DNA of 28,055 nt, taken from Nitratifractor sp. (GTDB lineage: Bacteria > Campylobacterota > Campylobacteria > Campylobacterales > Sulfurovaceae). Shown here one piece after another: positions 22,234 to 28,055 of this stretch. Below the pieces are notes generated by a model, which was given only the letters and a program-made list of their open reading frames with translations, did not search any database and was not told the origin of the DNA. The position numbers were made by a program, and so were the translations under genes. Each line of letters opens with the position of its first letter. Position 1 is the first letter of the stretch. The stretch covers positions 1-28,055 of the forward strand of contig WFSU01000187.1 in assembly GCA_015485845.1 (NCBI GenBank). Direction: 5' to 3'.

Positions 22234-22778
22234 GTCTCCTCTCCGATACCCTCAAAGAGGCGATCGCTCACGACAGCCTCGTCCACACCCGGAAACTTCT
22301 CGAAAAACACCCCATTGATCTCAACGATACCGATGTTCTCTGCGATGCTTACGATGTGGATGAACCCGATGAGATCCCCCTTCTGTTCTGGGTGATTCAG
22401 ATCGGGGCGTCACGGGAGATGGTAGAGATGCTCATCGAGCAGGGGCTTGACATCACGCAGCTCAACCGTGACGGGCTCAGCGCACTCGATATTTCCATCA
22501 AACGACGACGCCGTGATCTTGTCGAGCTCTGCGCTGAACAGGGAGTGAGCCTCACCACGACTCAGCGTCGCAGCGGGCTGACCCCTCTGATGCTTGCGGC
22601 GAGTCTTGGTGATCAAGAGATGGTCGCGTATCTGGTTGAACGAGGCGCTTCAATAGATGATACTGACAAACGGGGTACAACAGTGCTCGAATATGCCCGT
22701 ATACTTGGTCAGACAAAAATGGTAGAATTTCTTGAAGGGTTGAAAGAAAAGTCACAAAAAGAGAAACAAGGAGTGTAA
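22230..22778 (+). CDS. Ankyrin-repeat protein
   Basis: This 182-residue cytosolic protein has two to four ankyrin repeats. The clearest is RSGLTPLMLAASLGDQEMVAYLVERGASIDDTDKRG (about 116-151). A weaker one around 70-100 is NRDGLSALDISIKRRRRDLVELCAEQGV, and an earlier one is LLFWVIQIGASREMVEMLIEQGLDIT. Ankyrin repeats bind other proteins; the partner is unknown. There is no signal peptide. It is the last gene of the panD operon, overlapping the YbaB-like gene by ATGA, and its 3' end forms one arm of an inverted repeat. Confidence 0.85.
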   Translation: MSLLSDTLKEAIAHDSLVHTRKLLEKHPIDLNDTDVLCDAYDVDEPDEIPLLFWVIQIGASREMVEMLIEQGLDITQLNRDGLSALDISIKRRRRDLVELCAEQGVSLTTTQRRSGLTPLMLAASLGDQEMVAYLVERGASIDDTDKRGTTVLEYARILGQTKMVEFLEGLKEKSQKEKQGV

Positions 22779-22802
22779 ACAAAGGGGAAAACTCTTTTTG
22801 TG
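22753..22802 (+). terminator. Possible terminator: 11-bp inverted repeat across the ankyrin-gene end
   Basis: CACAAAAAGAG (22753-22763, inside the last codons) and CTCTTTTTGTG (22792-22802) are perfect inverted repeats with a 28-nt loop. The right arm supplies a U-run. The stem is AU-rich, so it is a poor intrinsic terminator, but it is the only candidate after this operon. An 11-bp direct repeat, GTGTAAACAAA, also occurs at 22773-22783 and 22809-22819. Confidence 0.4.
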
Positions 22803-22911
22803 AAGAAGGTGTAAACAAAAACAAGGTTCTGAAGGTTAAGCCCAACCCTCTGATAGTGACAGTATAACAGGGGGGCGTTAACCTTTGACCAACCGAAAGT
22901 AAATGGGCGGT

Positions 22912-23051
22912 TAACGGTTGAACTAAACGTATGCTCTGGCGTCGCAACCAAAGGATGGGGATTAGAGCTCTCTATTAGCTGATGGTTGCTTGAAGGTGGT
23001 TAGTGACCTTTGGGAATGCTCCTTGGTCGCATACGTTTAGTTCAACCGTTA
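22912..23051. repeat. 140-bp element bounded by perfect 23-bp inverted repeats
   Basis: Arms 22912-22934 and 23029-23051 are perfect reverse complements over 23 bp, enclosing 94 bp. Inside are nested inverted repeats: GCAACCA (22944-22950)/TGGTTGC (22983-22989) around AGAGCTCT (22964-22971), and CCAAAGG (22948-22954)/CCTTTGG (23007-23013). No plausible reading frame is present. The whole gap 22779-23262 (~480 bp) has no gene. Besides this element it holds a partial direct repeat of the right arm's inner flank, CCTTGG(T/G)CGCATACG, at 23021-23035 and 23129-23143. It could be a miniature mobile element, an attC-like site or a structured RNA. Confidence 0.75.
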
Positions 23052-23196
23052 GGTGGAGTAAGGATGGTGATTGGAGATGGCTGTTTGTTTGGTGTCCATT
23101 AGCCTTGAAATCTTCCTTCGAGAAAACGCCTTGGGCGCATACGCAGAGCGCAAACTGTGATGGGTGAAGTGAGATGGAGAGTATTGGATAAGGAGG

Positions 23197-23238
23197 CGGG
23201 ACTTCAGTCCCGTACGCAAGGCTTCTGCCTTGCAATTT
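23197..23238 (+). repeat. REP-like palindrome followed by a terminator-like hairpin, upstream of rnhB
   Basis: CGGGACT-TC-AGTCCCG (23197-23212) is a clean copy of the palindrome family found at 9997-10086 and 23844-23956. It is followed at once by GCAAGGC-TTCT-GCCTTGC (23216-23233) and AATTTTT, which has the form of an intrinsic terminator on the plus strand. It lies only ~25 bp before the rnhB start, so transcription of rnhB from upstream would be attenuated. Confidence 0.65.
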
Positions 23239-23262
23239 TTGGCAATGAAAAAAAGGATGGAT

Positions 23263-23823
23263 ATGACCAAACCCCTCTGCGGTATCGACGAAGCCGGACG
23301 CGGGCCTCTGGCAGGATCACTGGTGATTGCCGGTGTGATCCTGGATGCAGAGGTAGAGGGGTTGGGGGATTCGAAGGTCTTGAGTGAGAAGCGTCGTGAA
23401 GCGCTTTTTGATGTGTTGATCGATTGGGTGCGTCATCGGATCGTCCGTTTCTCCTGTGAGGAGGTGGATGAACTGGGGATTTCAGAGTGTCTGCGGAGGG
23501 GATTGCAGGAGATTCAGAATCATTTTGGGGATGAGGTGGAGTATCTGTATGACGGCAACACGACGTTTGGCGTCCCCAATCTGACCACGATGGTCAAAGC
23601 CGATGCCAAAGTCCCTGAAGTGAGCGCCGCCAGTATCCTCGCCAAAGTTACCCGGGATCGGGAGATCATCGCCGCTGCCGAGCAGTACCCCCAGTACGGT
23701 TTCGAACGGCACAAAGGATACGGCACCCGGGCGCATATCGAGGCCATCGTCGTTCATGGCCGCTGCCCTATCCATCGGAAGAGCTTTCGAATCAAAACCA
23801 TCGATGAGCCGACGTTGTTTTAG
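23263..23823 (+). CDS. rnhB: Ribonuclease HII
   Basis: This 186-residue RNase HII removes RNA from RNA-DNA hybrids and single ribonucleotides from DNA. It has GIDEAGRGPLAG near the N terminus (Asp9, Glu10), GLGDSKVLSEKRRE, EYLYDGN (Asp97) and KADAKVPEVSAASILAKVTRD (Asp114), the complete DEDD metal site. The ATG at 23263 is preferred because AAGGA lies 6 bases upstream and the GIDEAGRG motif is then at the usual distance; ATGs at 23245 and 23257 are alternatives. No promoter is obvious between the terminator-like hairpin and the start. Confidence 0.95.
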   Translation: MTKPLCGIDEAGRGPLAGSLVIAGVILDAEVEGLGDSKVLSEKRREALFDVLIDWVRHRIVRFSCEEVDELGISECLRRGLQEIQNHFGDEVEYLYDGNTTFGVPNLTTMVKADAKVPEVSAASILAKVTRDREIIAAAEQYPQYGFERHKGYGTRAHIEAIVVHGRCPIHRKSFRIKTIDEPTLF

Positions 23824-23843
23824 GGGGGCGTGTTGTGTCAAGG

Positions 23844-23956
23844 GGATTTCAGTCCACAAAGCAAAATCAGGGGATGGGACTTCAGTCCCACAAATGGAGC
23901 AACGCTCCATATCATAAGACAAATACGCTGACGCGTTTAGTTGGACTAAAGTCCAA
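23844..23956. repeat. Cluster of REP-like palindromes between rnhB and mltB-like genes
   Basis: Three members of the same palindrome family lie in 113 bp: a worn copy GGATTTCAGTCC (23844-23855), TGGGACTTCAGTCCCA (23875-23890) and the inverted form TTGGACTAAAGTCCAA (23941-23956). Between the last two is another perfect hairpin, ATGGAGC-AAC-GCTCCAT (23894-23910). The element fills the space between two convergent genes and may serve as a bidirectional terminator or mRNA-end stabiliser. Confidence 0.75.
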
Positions 23957-23976
23957 ACCCCAAAGCTCCTAACCCT

Positions 23977-24957
23977 TCATTTGCGTTTCAATGCCTTGGC
24001 ATACAGTGCGATCGTCACTGCATATCGTTTGGAGGCATTGTACAGCGTGATGATCCGATAGTTACGATCCCCTAGATACAGATCCCATCGGTTGCCGTCT
24101 TTCATCCGAATGTAGTAGAGTGTGTTGCCGCCAATGGATCGGGTTGGTTGAATGCCATACTCAGAGAGCGTTGCGCGAGAGTAACGGCTGCGGTAGCTGC
24201 TGCGCAGTGTCCGAAAGTTGTTGCCGGTATGTCTGGCCGGTACGAGGGTGGTGCGGCGGTCGCTCCAGCCGTTTTTGTGGAGGAAGTACGCGATCGAGCC
24301 GATGCAGTCGTGCATGTCGTTGGGGTCTTTGCGTCCGTCACCATCGAGATCGACGCCGTAACGCAGCTGAATCGAAGGGACTTGCTGTACACAACCCATC
24401 GCTCCGGCAAACGATCCGCGCAGCTTGCGGACATCGAGATGGTTTTTACGGGCGAGAAGCAGCACTTTCCCGAGTTCACTCCGGAAGAAACGGTGCTTGC
24501 GGTTGGGATTGAGCCCCAGCGTCACGAGGCTGTCCCAGACCGGGTACTCACTCCCGTACATCCCAAACTTCGTCTCGACCCGGATAAACGCGGTGATGAT
24601 CTCCGGTGCGACATGGTAACGGCGGGAAGCGAGACTCAGCCACGTGCGATAACGCTTCATAAACTTCCGCCCCAGCGCGATGCTCTCGGGGATGAGGATC
24701 TTCGACTTGTACCGATGCCAGCTGTAATCGGTCGAGCCGACCTTGCGCTTCCCCTGATAGCGGGCGAGTGTTTTGGACTGATGGCGTGCCTGCTTTAAGA
24801 GGTTCAGGACATAGGAGGTTTCGAAATGGTATTTTTGATGTATGTGTGCCGCAAATGAGCGCCCCGCCGAGGTCTGGCTGTAATCGATGCGGGCGAAGAG
24901 TGGCACAGAAAGCAACAGCAAAAGGATTGATATTTCTTTACGAATAGACATCATCAT
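23977..24957 (-). CDS. MltB-type lytic murein transglycosylase
   Basis: This 326-residue exported protein has an N-terminal signal sequence (LLLLLSVPLFA, cleavage near residue 22). With no lipobox Cys it is periplasmic and soluble rather than a lipoprotein like E. coli MltB. The SLT_2 catalytic domain shows Glu128 in FIRVETKFG, followed by YPVWDSLVTLGL. The usual GAMGQ-x-QFMPS motif reads GAMGCVQQVPS (185-195), then RYGVDLDGDGRKDPND (199-214), an EF-hand-like calcium loop as in Slt35. It cleaves the glycan strand of peptidoglycan to a 1,6-anhydro end. The start is one of three consecutive ATGs (24957, 24954, 24951) behind AGGAA. It overlaps the toxin gene upstream by 20 bp. Confidence 0.88.
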   Translation of the reverse strand: MMMSIRKEISILLLLLSVPLFARIDYSQTSAGRSFAAHIHQKYHFETSYVLNLLKQARHQSKTLARYQGKRKVGSTDYSWHRYKSKILIPESIALGRKFMKRYRTWLSLASRRYHVAPEIITAFIRVETKFGMYGSEYPVWDSLVTLGLNPNRKHRFFRSELGKVLLLARKNHLDVRKLRGSFAGAMGCVQQVPSIQLRYGVDLDGDGRKDPNDMHDCIGSIAYFLHKNGWSDRRTTLVPARHTGNNFRTLRSSYRSRYSRATLSEYGIQPTRSIGGNTLYYIRMKDGNRWDLYLGDRNYRIITLYNASKRYAVTIALYAKALKRK

Positions 24958-25216
24958 GTGTTCCTATATTGACGGGTATAATTTTCTCATCCTTTAGGTA
25001 GAACTCGATTGTGATACGGTAACTCATATCGATCGAAACAGAGTGAAGGTCACTGAGCTTTCCTGAAAGTTTGTGGAGCCTGAGAGAGGGATGAAAGGGA
25101 TTGAGCTCAAGCAGTGAAATGGTTTTACGATATTTGGTTTGGATATCGGGATGCTTTTTTAGAAACTTGACCAAACGCTTGGTATAAAAAGGGGTGATCT
25201 CAATCTCGTAAGGCAT
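24938..25216 (-). CDS. RelE/YafQ-superfamily mRNA interferase toxin
   Basis: This 92-residue toxin has the small RelE fold: MPYEIEITPFYTKRLVKFLKKHP, then LLELNPFHPSLRLHKLSGKLSDLHSVSIDMSYRITIEFYL and the closing IIPVNIGTHDDVY. The basic middle and the late His (GTHDDVY) fit a ribosome-dependent mRNA interferase of the RelE/HigB/YoeB group. The partner is a Phd/YefM-type antitoxin whose gene overlaps by 17 bp. Its 3' end runs 20 bp into the transglycosylase gene, so the TA promoter may also drive the latter. Confidence 0.85.
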   Translation of the reverse strand: MPYEIEITPFYTKRLVKFLKKHPDIQTKYRKTISLLELNPFHPSLRLHKLSGKLSDLHSVSIDMSYRITIEFYLKDEKIIPVNIGTHDDVYS

Positions 25217-25460
25217 GTTCGATTTCGTCCAGGTGTTCTTGAGCTGTCATCGTACGACTTTTTCCGGCGGCTATTTCTGCGCGTACTTCTTGAAGAGCAT
25301 GCTCCAATTCAAATTCACGCAAACGTTCGTAACGGTCGATATCGACTACAACATATTTATTCCTTCCTCGCACCGAAACAAGCACTTCATCAAACGATTT
25401 GAGAAGATGTTCAAATATTTGAACTCCTTTGACTTTTAGATCATTGGCTGCAACTACCAT
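25200..25460 (-). CDS. Phd/YefM-family antitoxin
   Basis: This is an 86-residue antitoxin of the Phd/YefM type. The N-terminal DNA-binding part is VVAANDLKVKGVQIFEHLLKSFDEVLVSVRGRNKYVVVDIDRYERL, the standard strand-helix-strand with 'eV.vt..gk..aVv...eYe.L'. It is followed by an acidic helical tail (EFELEHALQEVRAEIAAGKSRTMTAQEHLDEIEHALRD) that would block the toxin. AAGGAATA lies just upstream of the ATG. It is transcribed from a strong promoter with an overlapping inverted repeat. Confidence 0.9.
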   Translation of the reverse strand: MVVAANDLKVKGVQIFEHLLKSFDEVLVSVRGRNKYVVVDIDRYERLREFELEHALQEVRAEIAAGKSRTMTAQEHLDEIEHALRD

Positions 25461-25476
25461 TGAGTATTCCTTTTCG

Positions 25477-25519
25477 TATAATCAATAGTATTATACACAG
25501 TATTATTTATCATGTCAAG
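25477..25519 (-). promoter_or_regulatory. Consensus promoter with operator for the Phd/RelE-type module
   Basis: On the minus strand, TTGACA (25514-25519) and TATAAT (25491-25496) are both perfect, with 17 bp between the boxes. A perfect 7-bp inverted repeat, GTATAAT-N7-ATTATAC (25477-25497), covers the -10 and the start site, where the antitoxin would be expected to bind. The -35 abuts the aroC stop codon. Confidence 0.85.
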
Positions 25520-26599
25520 TCATTGTTTTTGGTAAATGGCTTCCAAATGCTCCATTCGTTTCCCCATATTCAGCAACACCATATCCCCAAGCACCAGCGC
25601 CATCATCGCTTCGGTGACCACGGCACCCCGTACGGCGACGCAGGGGTCGTGGCGCCCTTTGAGTTCGAGGGTGGTGGGAGTACCTTCGGTGGTGACGGTT
25701 TGTTGGGGCTGGAAGATGCTGGGGGTGGGTTTGAAATGGGTTTTGACCAGTAGGTCGTCGCCGTTGCTGATGCCGCCGAGGATGCCGCCGCTGTGGTTGG
25801 TGGCAAATCCCTCCGGAGTGATTGGATCGTTGTTCTCACTCCCCGACATGTGTGCTGCGGCAATCCCGTCACCAATTTCGACTGCTTTGGCGGCATTGAT
25901 ACCCATCATCGCTTCGGCGAGGATGGCGTCGAGTTTGTAGTAGAGGGGTTCACCGAGACCCACCGGTACGCCGGTCGCGCGTGTCAGGACGACCCCGCCG
26001 ACCGAGTCGTGATTGGCTTTGGCTTCGAGGATCGCCGCTTCTTGTTCCGCCGCTTTCTCCGGATCGAGTGCCATCAGGGGAGAGGTGCGAGCGTGGGAAA
26101 AATCGTACCGCTCCGCAACAATTCCAGCCACTTCGCATACCCCGCTCTCGACGGTGATTCCAATGCGGGTGAGCATCAGCTTGGCGATGGCTCCGGCCGC
26201 GACCCGTGCTGCCGTCTCCCGTGCCGAGGAGCGTCCCCCTCCCCGGTAGTCCCGCAGGCCGTATTTGTGCTGGTAGGTGTAGTCGGCATGTCCGGGGCGG
26301 AACAGATCGGCGACGTTGCCGTAGTCCCGGGATTTTTGATCGGTGTTGTAAATCACCATCATGATGGGTGTCCCGGTGCTGAGGCCTTCGAAGACGCCGG
26401 AGAGGATCTCCACGGCATCGTCCTCTTTGCGAGCGGTCTCAAGCTTCGATTTGCCCGGCTTGCGGCGGTCGAGTTCCGACTGGATAAACGCCTCATCGAT
26501 CGGCAGCCCCGCCGGCACCCCGTCAAGGATACATCCGAGTGCCTTGCCGTGCGATTCACCAAACGTTGTCAATCGCAGTTGTCGTCCAAATGTATTCAT
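25520..26599 (-). CDS. aroC: Chorismate synthase
   Basis: This 359-residue AroC converts 5-enolpyruvylshikimate 3-phosphate to chorismate, the last step of the shikimate pathway, using reduced FMN. Family signatures are FGRQLRLTTFGESHG at the N terminus, FRPGHADYTYQHKYG, RDYRGGGRSSARETAARVAAG, and MSGSENND followed by HSGGILGGISNG. The ATG at 26599 (MNTFGRQL) is chosen: GGGGAAG precedes it and homologues start here, while the 26 codons upstream belong to the rnc frame overlap. The start overlaps the rnc stop (TGATG). In this phylum rnc and aroC commonly form one transcript. Confidence 0.97.
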   Translation of the reverse strand: MNTFGRQLRLTTFGESHGKALGCILDGVPAGLPIDEAFIQSELDRRKPGKSKLETARKEDDAVEILSGVFEGLSTGTPIMMVIYNTDQKSRDYGNVADLFRPGHADYTYQHKYGLRDYRGGGRSSARETAARVAAGAIAKLMLTRIGITVESGVCEVAGIVAERYDFSHARTSPLMALDPEKAAEQEAAILEAKANHDSVGGVVLTRATGVPVGLGEPLYYKLDAILAEAMMGINAAKAVEIGDGIAAAHMSGSENNDPITPEGFATNHSGGILGGISNGDDLLVKTHFKPTPSIFQPQQTVTTEGTPTTLELKGRHDPCVAVRGAVVTEAMMALVLGDMVLLNMGKRMEHLEAIYQKQ

Positions 26600-27279
26600 C
26601 ACTTCCCCTTGTTGCGCAGTAGATTGAGGGCGATTTTTGCTGCTTTTTGCTGGGCGTCTTTTTTGCTCTTGCCCCACGAGCTTGCGATGGTCTCCCCGTC
26701 AAGCTGGATACCGATCTCAAACTCTTTTTTGTGATCGGGGCCTTTGCTGCCCAGCAAGGCATACGTGGGTGTCACCCCGTGAGTCGCTTGTGTCAACTCT
26801 TGCAGGGCTGTTTTGTAATCCCGGGAGAGGGTGTTGAGATCGATCTTGGGATAGGTTTCTTCTAACAAAGTGACAACGATCTGTTGACATGTCCCCAGTC
26901 CTGCTTCGAGGTACACCGCTCCGATGACGGCTTCAAACGCATTGGAGAGCAGCGAAGATTTAGTACGTCCGTCGTTGTTCTCTTCGGCAGGCGAGAGGAA
27001 GATATACTCCCCAAGATCGATCTTTCTTGCCAGTTTTGTAAACCCGCTTTCGTTGACAAGCGACGCGCGTATTTTGGAAAGGATCCCTTCGTCTTCGGTG
27101 GGGAACTTCTTGTAAAGATACTCCCCGACAATGAGGTCAAGCACCGCATCCCCGAGAAACTCCAGCCGCTCATTATTGTAAGGCTTTTTGTAACTCTTGT
27201 GCGTCAAAGCCTCAATAATCAACTGCTCATCCTCGAAGCGATACCCAAGCCGCTCTTGCAAGTGGTGATGGTCGTTCAT
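26599..27279 (-). CDS. rnc: Ribonuclease III
   Basis: This 226-residue RNase III cleaves double-stranded RNA in rRNA processing and mRNA turnover. The catalytic domain has NERLEFLGDAVLDL (36-49; Glu40, Asp44) and LLSNAFEAVIGAVYLEAG (110-127; Glu116). The position of E. coli Asp114 is Asn113, a change that keeps the Glu ligand. The double-stranded-RNA-binding domain covers ~155-224 (DYKTALQELTQ, then WGKSKKDAQQKAAKIAL). Length is normal. It is co-transcribed with aroC. An rnhA gene often found before rnc in relatives is absent here. Confidence 0.96.
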   Translation of the reverse strand: MNDHHHLQERLGYRFEDEQLIIEALTHKSYKKPYNNERLEFLGDAVLDLIVGEYLYKKFPTEDEGILSKIRASLVNESGFTKLARKIDLGEYIFLSPAEENNDGRTKSSLLSNAFEAVIGAVYLEAGLGTCQQIVVTLLEETYPKIDLNTLSRDYKTALQELTQATHGVTPTYALLGSKGPDHKKEFEIGIQLDGETIASSWGKSKKDAQQKAAKIALNLLRNKGK

Positions 27280-27305
27280 GGTGATCCTTTGGTTTTTGTC
27301 AATGT

Positions 27306-27386
27306 ATTATAGCAAAAAGGGCACAGAGAGAAGAAACATGACAATTTGACATATTTTTACATCCACGATAATTTTTAGACTATACT
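27306..27386. promoter_or_regulatory. Divergent promoter region of rnc-aroC and radC
   Basis: The 133-bp gap holds TATAAT on the minus strand (27306-27311), ~27 bp before the rnc start, and TATACT on the plus strand (27381-27386), ~27 bp before radC. Neither has a well-spaced consensus -35. Twice the sequence contains TTGACA-like motifs (minus near 27298, plus 27346-27351), but not at promoter spacing. Confidence 0.5.
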
Positions 27387-27412
27387 GTCACAAAAACAGG
27401 AGACCTCCACCC

Positions 27413-28055
27413 ATGAAAAAACTCCGTGACCTCCACCGCCTCGACAAACCAAGAGAGAAGCTCATCGCCCGAGGCACCCAAGCCCTCAAAAACGACGAAC
27501 TCATGGCTGTGCTGCTTGGTTCCGGTGTGCAGGGAAAGGATGTCCGTAAACTCGCTCGGGAGATTGTGGCATTGATGGAGGACGATTTTGAGCATCTCAC
27601 TCTCGAGCGGCTCCTCGAGATCCACGGTCTGGGCACCGCCAAAGCCTCCCAGATTCTCGCTGCCCTCGAACTCTCCCGCCGCTACCTCATCCGCACCCGC
27701 CGTCGTATCACCGATGCCCGTCATGTCTATGAGAAACTCCGTGATTATGCGACGCGCTCACAGGAGTATTTCCTCACCCTTACTCTCGATGGAGCATCCC
27801 ATCTCATCGAAACCCGTGTGGTCTTTATCGGTACCCTCAACCAGTCGCTGGTGCACCCCCGCGAAGTCTTCGCCGATGCCATTGCGGATCGGGCGGCCGG
27901 GATCATCATCGCCCACAACCACCCCTCCGGCACCCTCGAAGCCAGCCACGCCGACCTCCAGATCACCCGCCGCCTCTCCGAAGTCGCCAAACTGATTGGT
28001 ATCGACCTCCTCGACCATGTGATTCTCTCCAAAGAGGGGTATTACAGTTTGTCGG
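27413..28055 (+). CDS. radC: RadC/JAB-domain protein, truncated by the window end
   Basis: The first 214 residues of a RadC-family protein are present, and the frame is still open at base 28055, so the last few residues are missing. The N terminus (MKKLRDLHRLDKPREKLIARG) and the helix-hairpin-helix segment LEIHGLGTAKASQILAALEL (68-87) are followed by a JAB/MPN metal site: Glu118 and HNHPSGTLEASHAD with His168, His170 and Asp181. RadC proteins were once linked to DNA repair; their true activity is unsettled. AGGAG lies 9-10 bases before the ATG. The motifs indicate the ordinary chromosomal RadC rather than a phage variant. Confidence 0.93.
   Translation, partial: MKKLRDLHRLDKPREKLIARGTQALKNDELMAVLLGSGVQGKDVRKLAREIVALMEDDFEHLTLERLLEIHGLGTAKASQILAALELSRRYLIRTRRRITDARHVYEKLRDYATRSQEYFLTLTLDGASHLIETRVVFIGTLNQSLVHPREVFADAIADRAAGIIIAHNHPSGTLEASHADLQITRRLSEVAKLIGIDLLDHVILSKEGYYSLS

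Noticed and set aside
22909..23054. Integron attC site
   Set aside because: The right end fits GTTRRRY, but the left end does not fit RYYYAAC. The arms are perfectly paired without the extra base expected in attC, and no integrase or cassette array is visible. Kept only as an alternative for the inverted-repeat element.
1..28055. CRISPR array, tRNA, rRNA or transposase
   Set aside because: No regularly spaced direct repeats, no cloverleaf candidates and no transposase or integrase motifs were found on either strand by inspection.

Overview
The window looks like a chromosomal segment of a Campylobacterota (Epsilonproteobacteria) species with fairly high G+C for that phylum. This is inferred from the ribosomal alpha-operon order rpmJ-rpsM-rpsK-rpsD-rpoA-rplQ, the GGGTATAAT-type promoters with weak -35 boxes, a short MurE, the rnc-aroC pair, and an FNR-controlled hemerythrin/DUF2249 cluster. 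A Nitratifractor/Sulfurovum-like, hydrogen- and nitrate-using organism would fit, but no marker here fixes the genus.

Layout. (1) 1-2325 is an accessory island. It holds three tightly packed genes: an unrecognised small protein, a divergent FtsZ/tubulin-fold protein that has lost its nucleotide-binding and catalytic residues, and a macro-domain (ADP-ribose-binding) protein. A RelB/YafQ-type toxin-antitoxin (TA) pair with its own promoter-operator follows. (2) 2343-3968 (minus) has a ribbon-helix-helix/PIN TA pair followed by an AEC-family carrier. (3) 4075-7244 is the alpha ribosomal operon with a terminator. (4) 7356-9220 is a TPR-like protein and MurE. (5) 9422-16331 (minus) is a six-gene membrane complex related to hydrogenase-4/Complex I (hyfB-C-E-F-G-I-like). 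Its large subunit has lost the Ni-Fe ligands, so it is probably an energy-converting-hydrogenase-related (Ehr) complex. A REP-type palindrome pair sits between the last two genes. (6) 16473-18317 is a c-di-GMP phosphodiesterase with a dead GGDEF domain. (7) 18389-20955 (minus) is a translationally coupled FmdE-like/hemerythrin/DUF2249/haem-copper-oxidase-like operon. It is divergent from a 2Fe-2S ferredoxin, with a single FNR/DNR-type box between them. (8) 21551-22778 is panD, a YbaB/EbfC protein and an ankyrin protein. (9) 22779-23262 is a long gene-free stretch with a 140-bp element bounded by perfect 23-bp inverted repeats and a REP-like palindrome. (10) 23263-28055 is rnhB, a cluster of REP-like palindromes, an MltB-type transglycosylase, a Phd/RelE-type TA pair, aroC, rnc and the start of radC.

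The most unusual items are the pseudo-FtsZ/macro-domain operon, the Ni-Fe-ligand-less hydrogenase-like complex, the FNR box placed to serve two divergent promoters, and the family of GGGACTTCAGTCCC-type palindromes. Three TA modules of three different families lie within 28 kb, each with a promoter whose spacer or -10 contains an inverted repeat. No tRNA, rRNA, CRISPR array, transposase or integrase was seen. Database searches were not possible, so family assignments rest on motifs recognised by eye.
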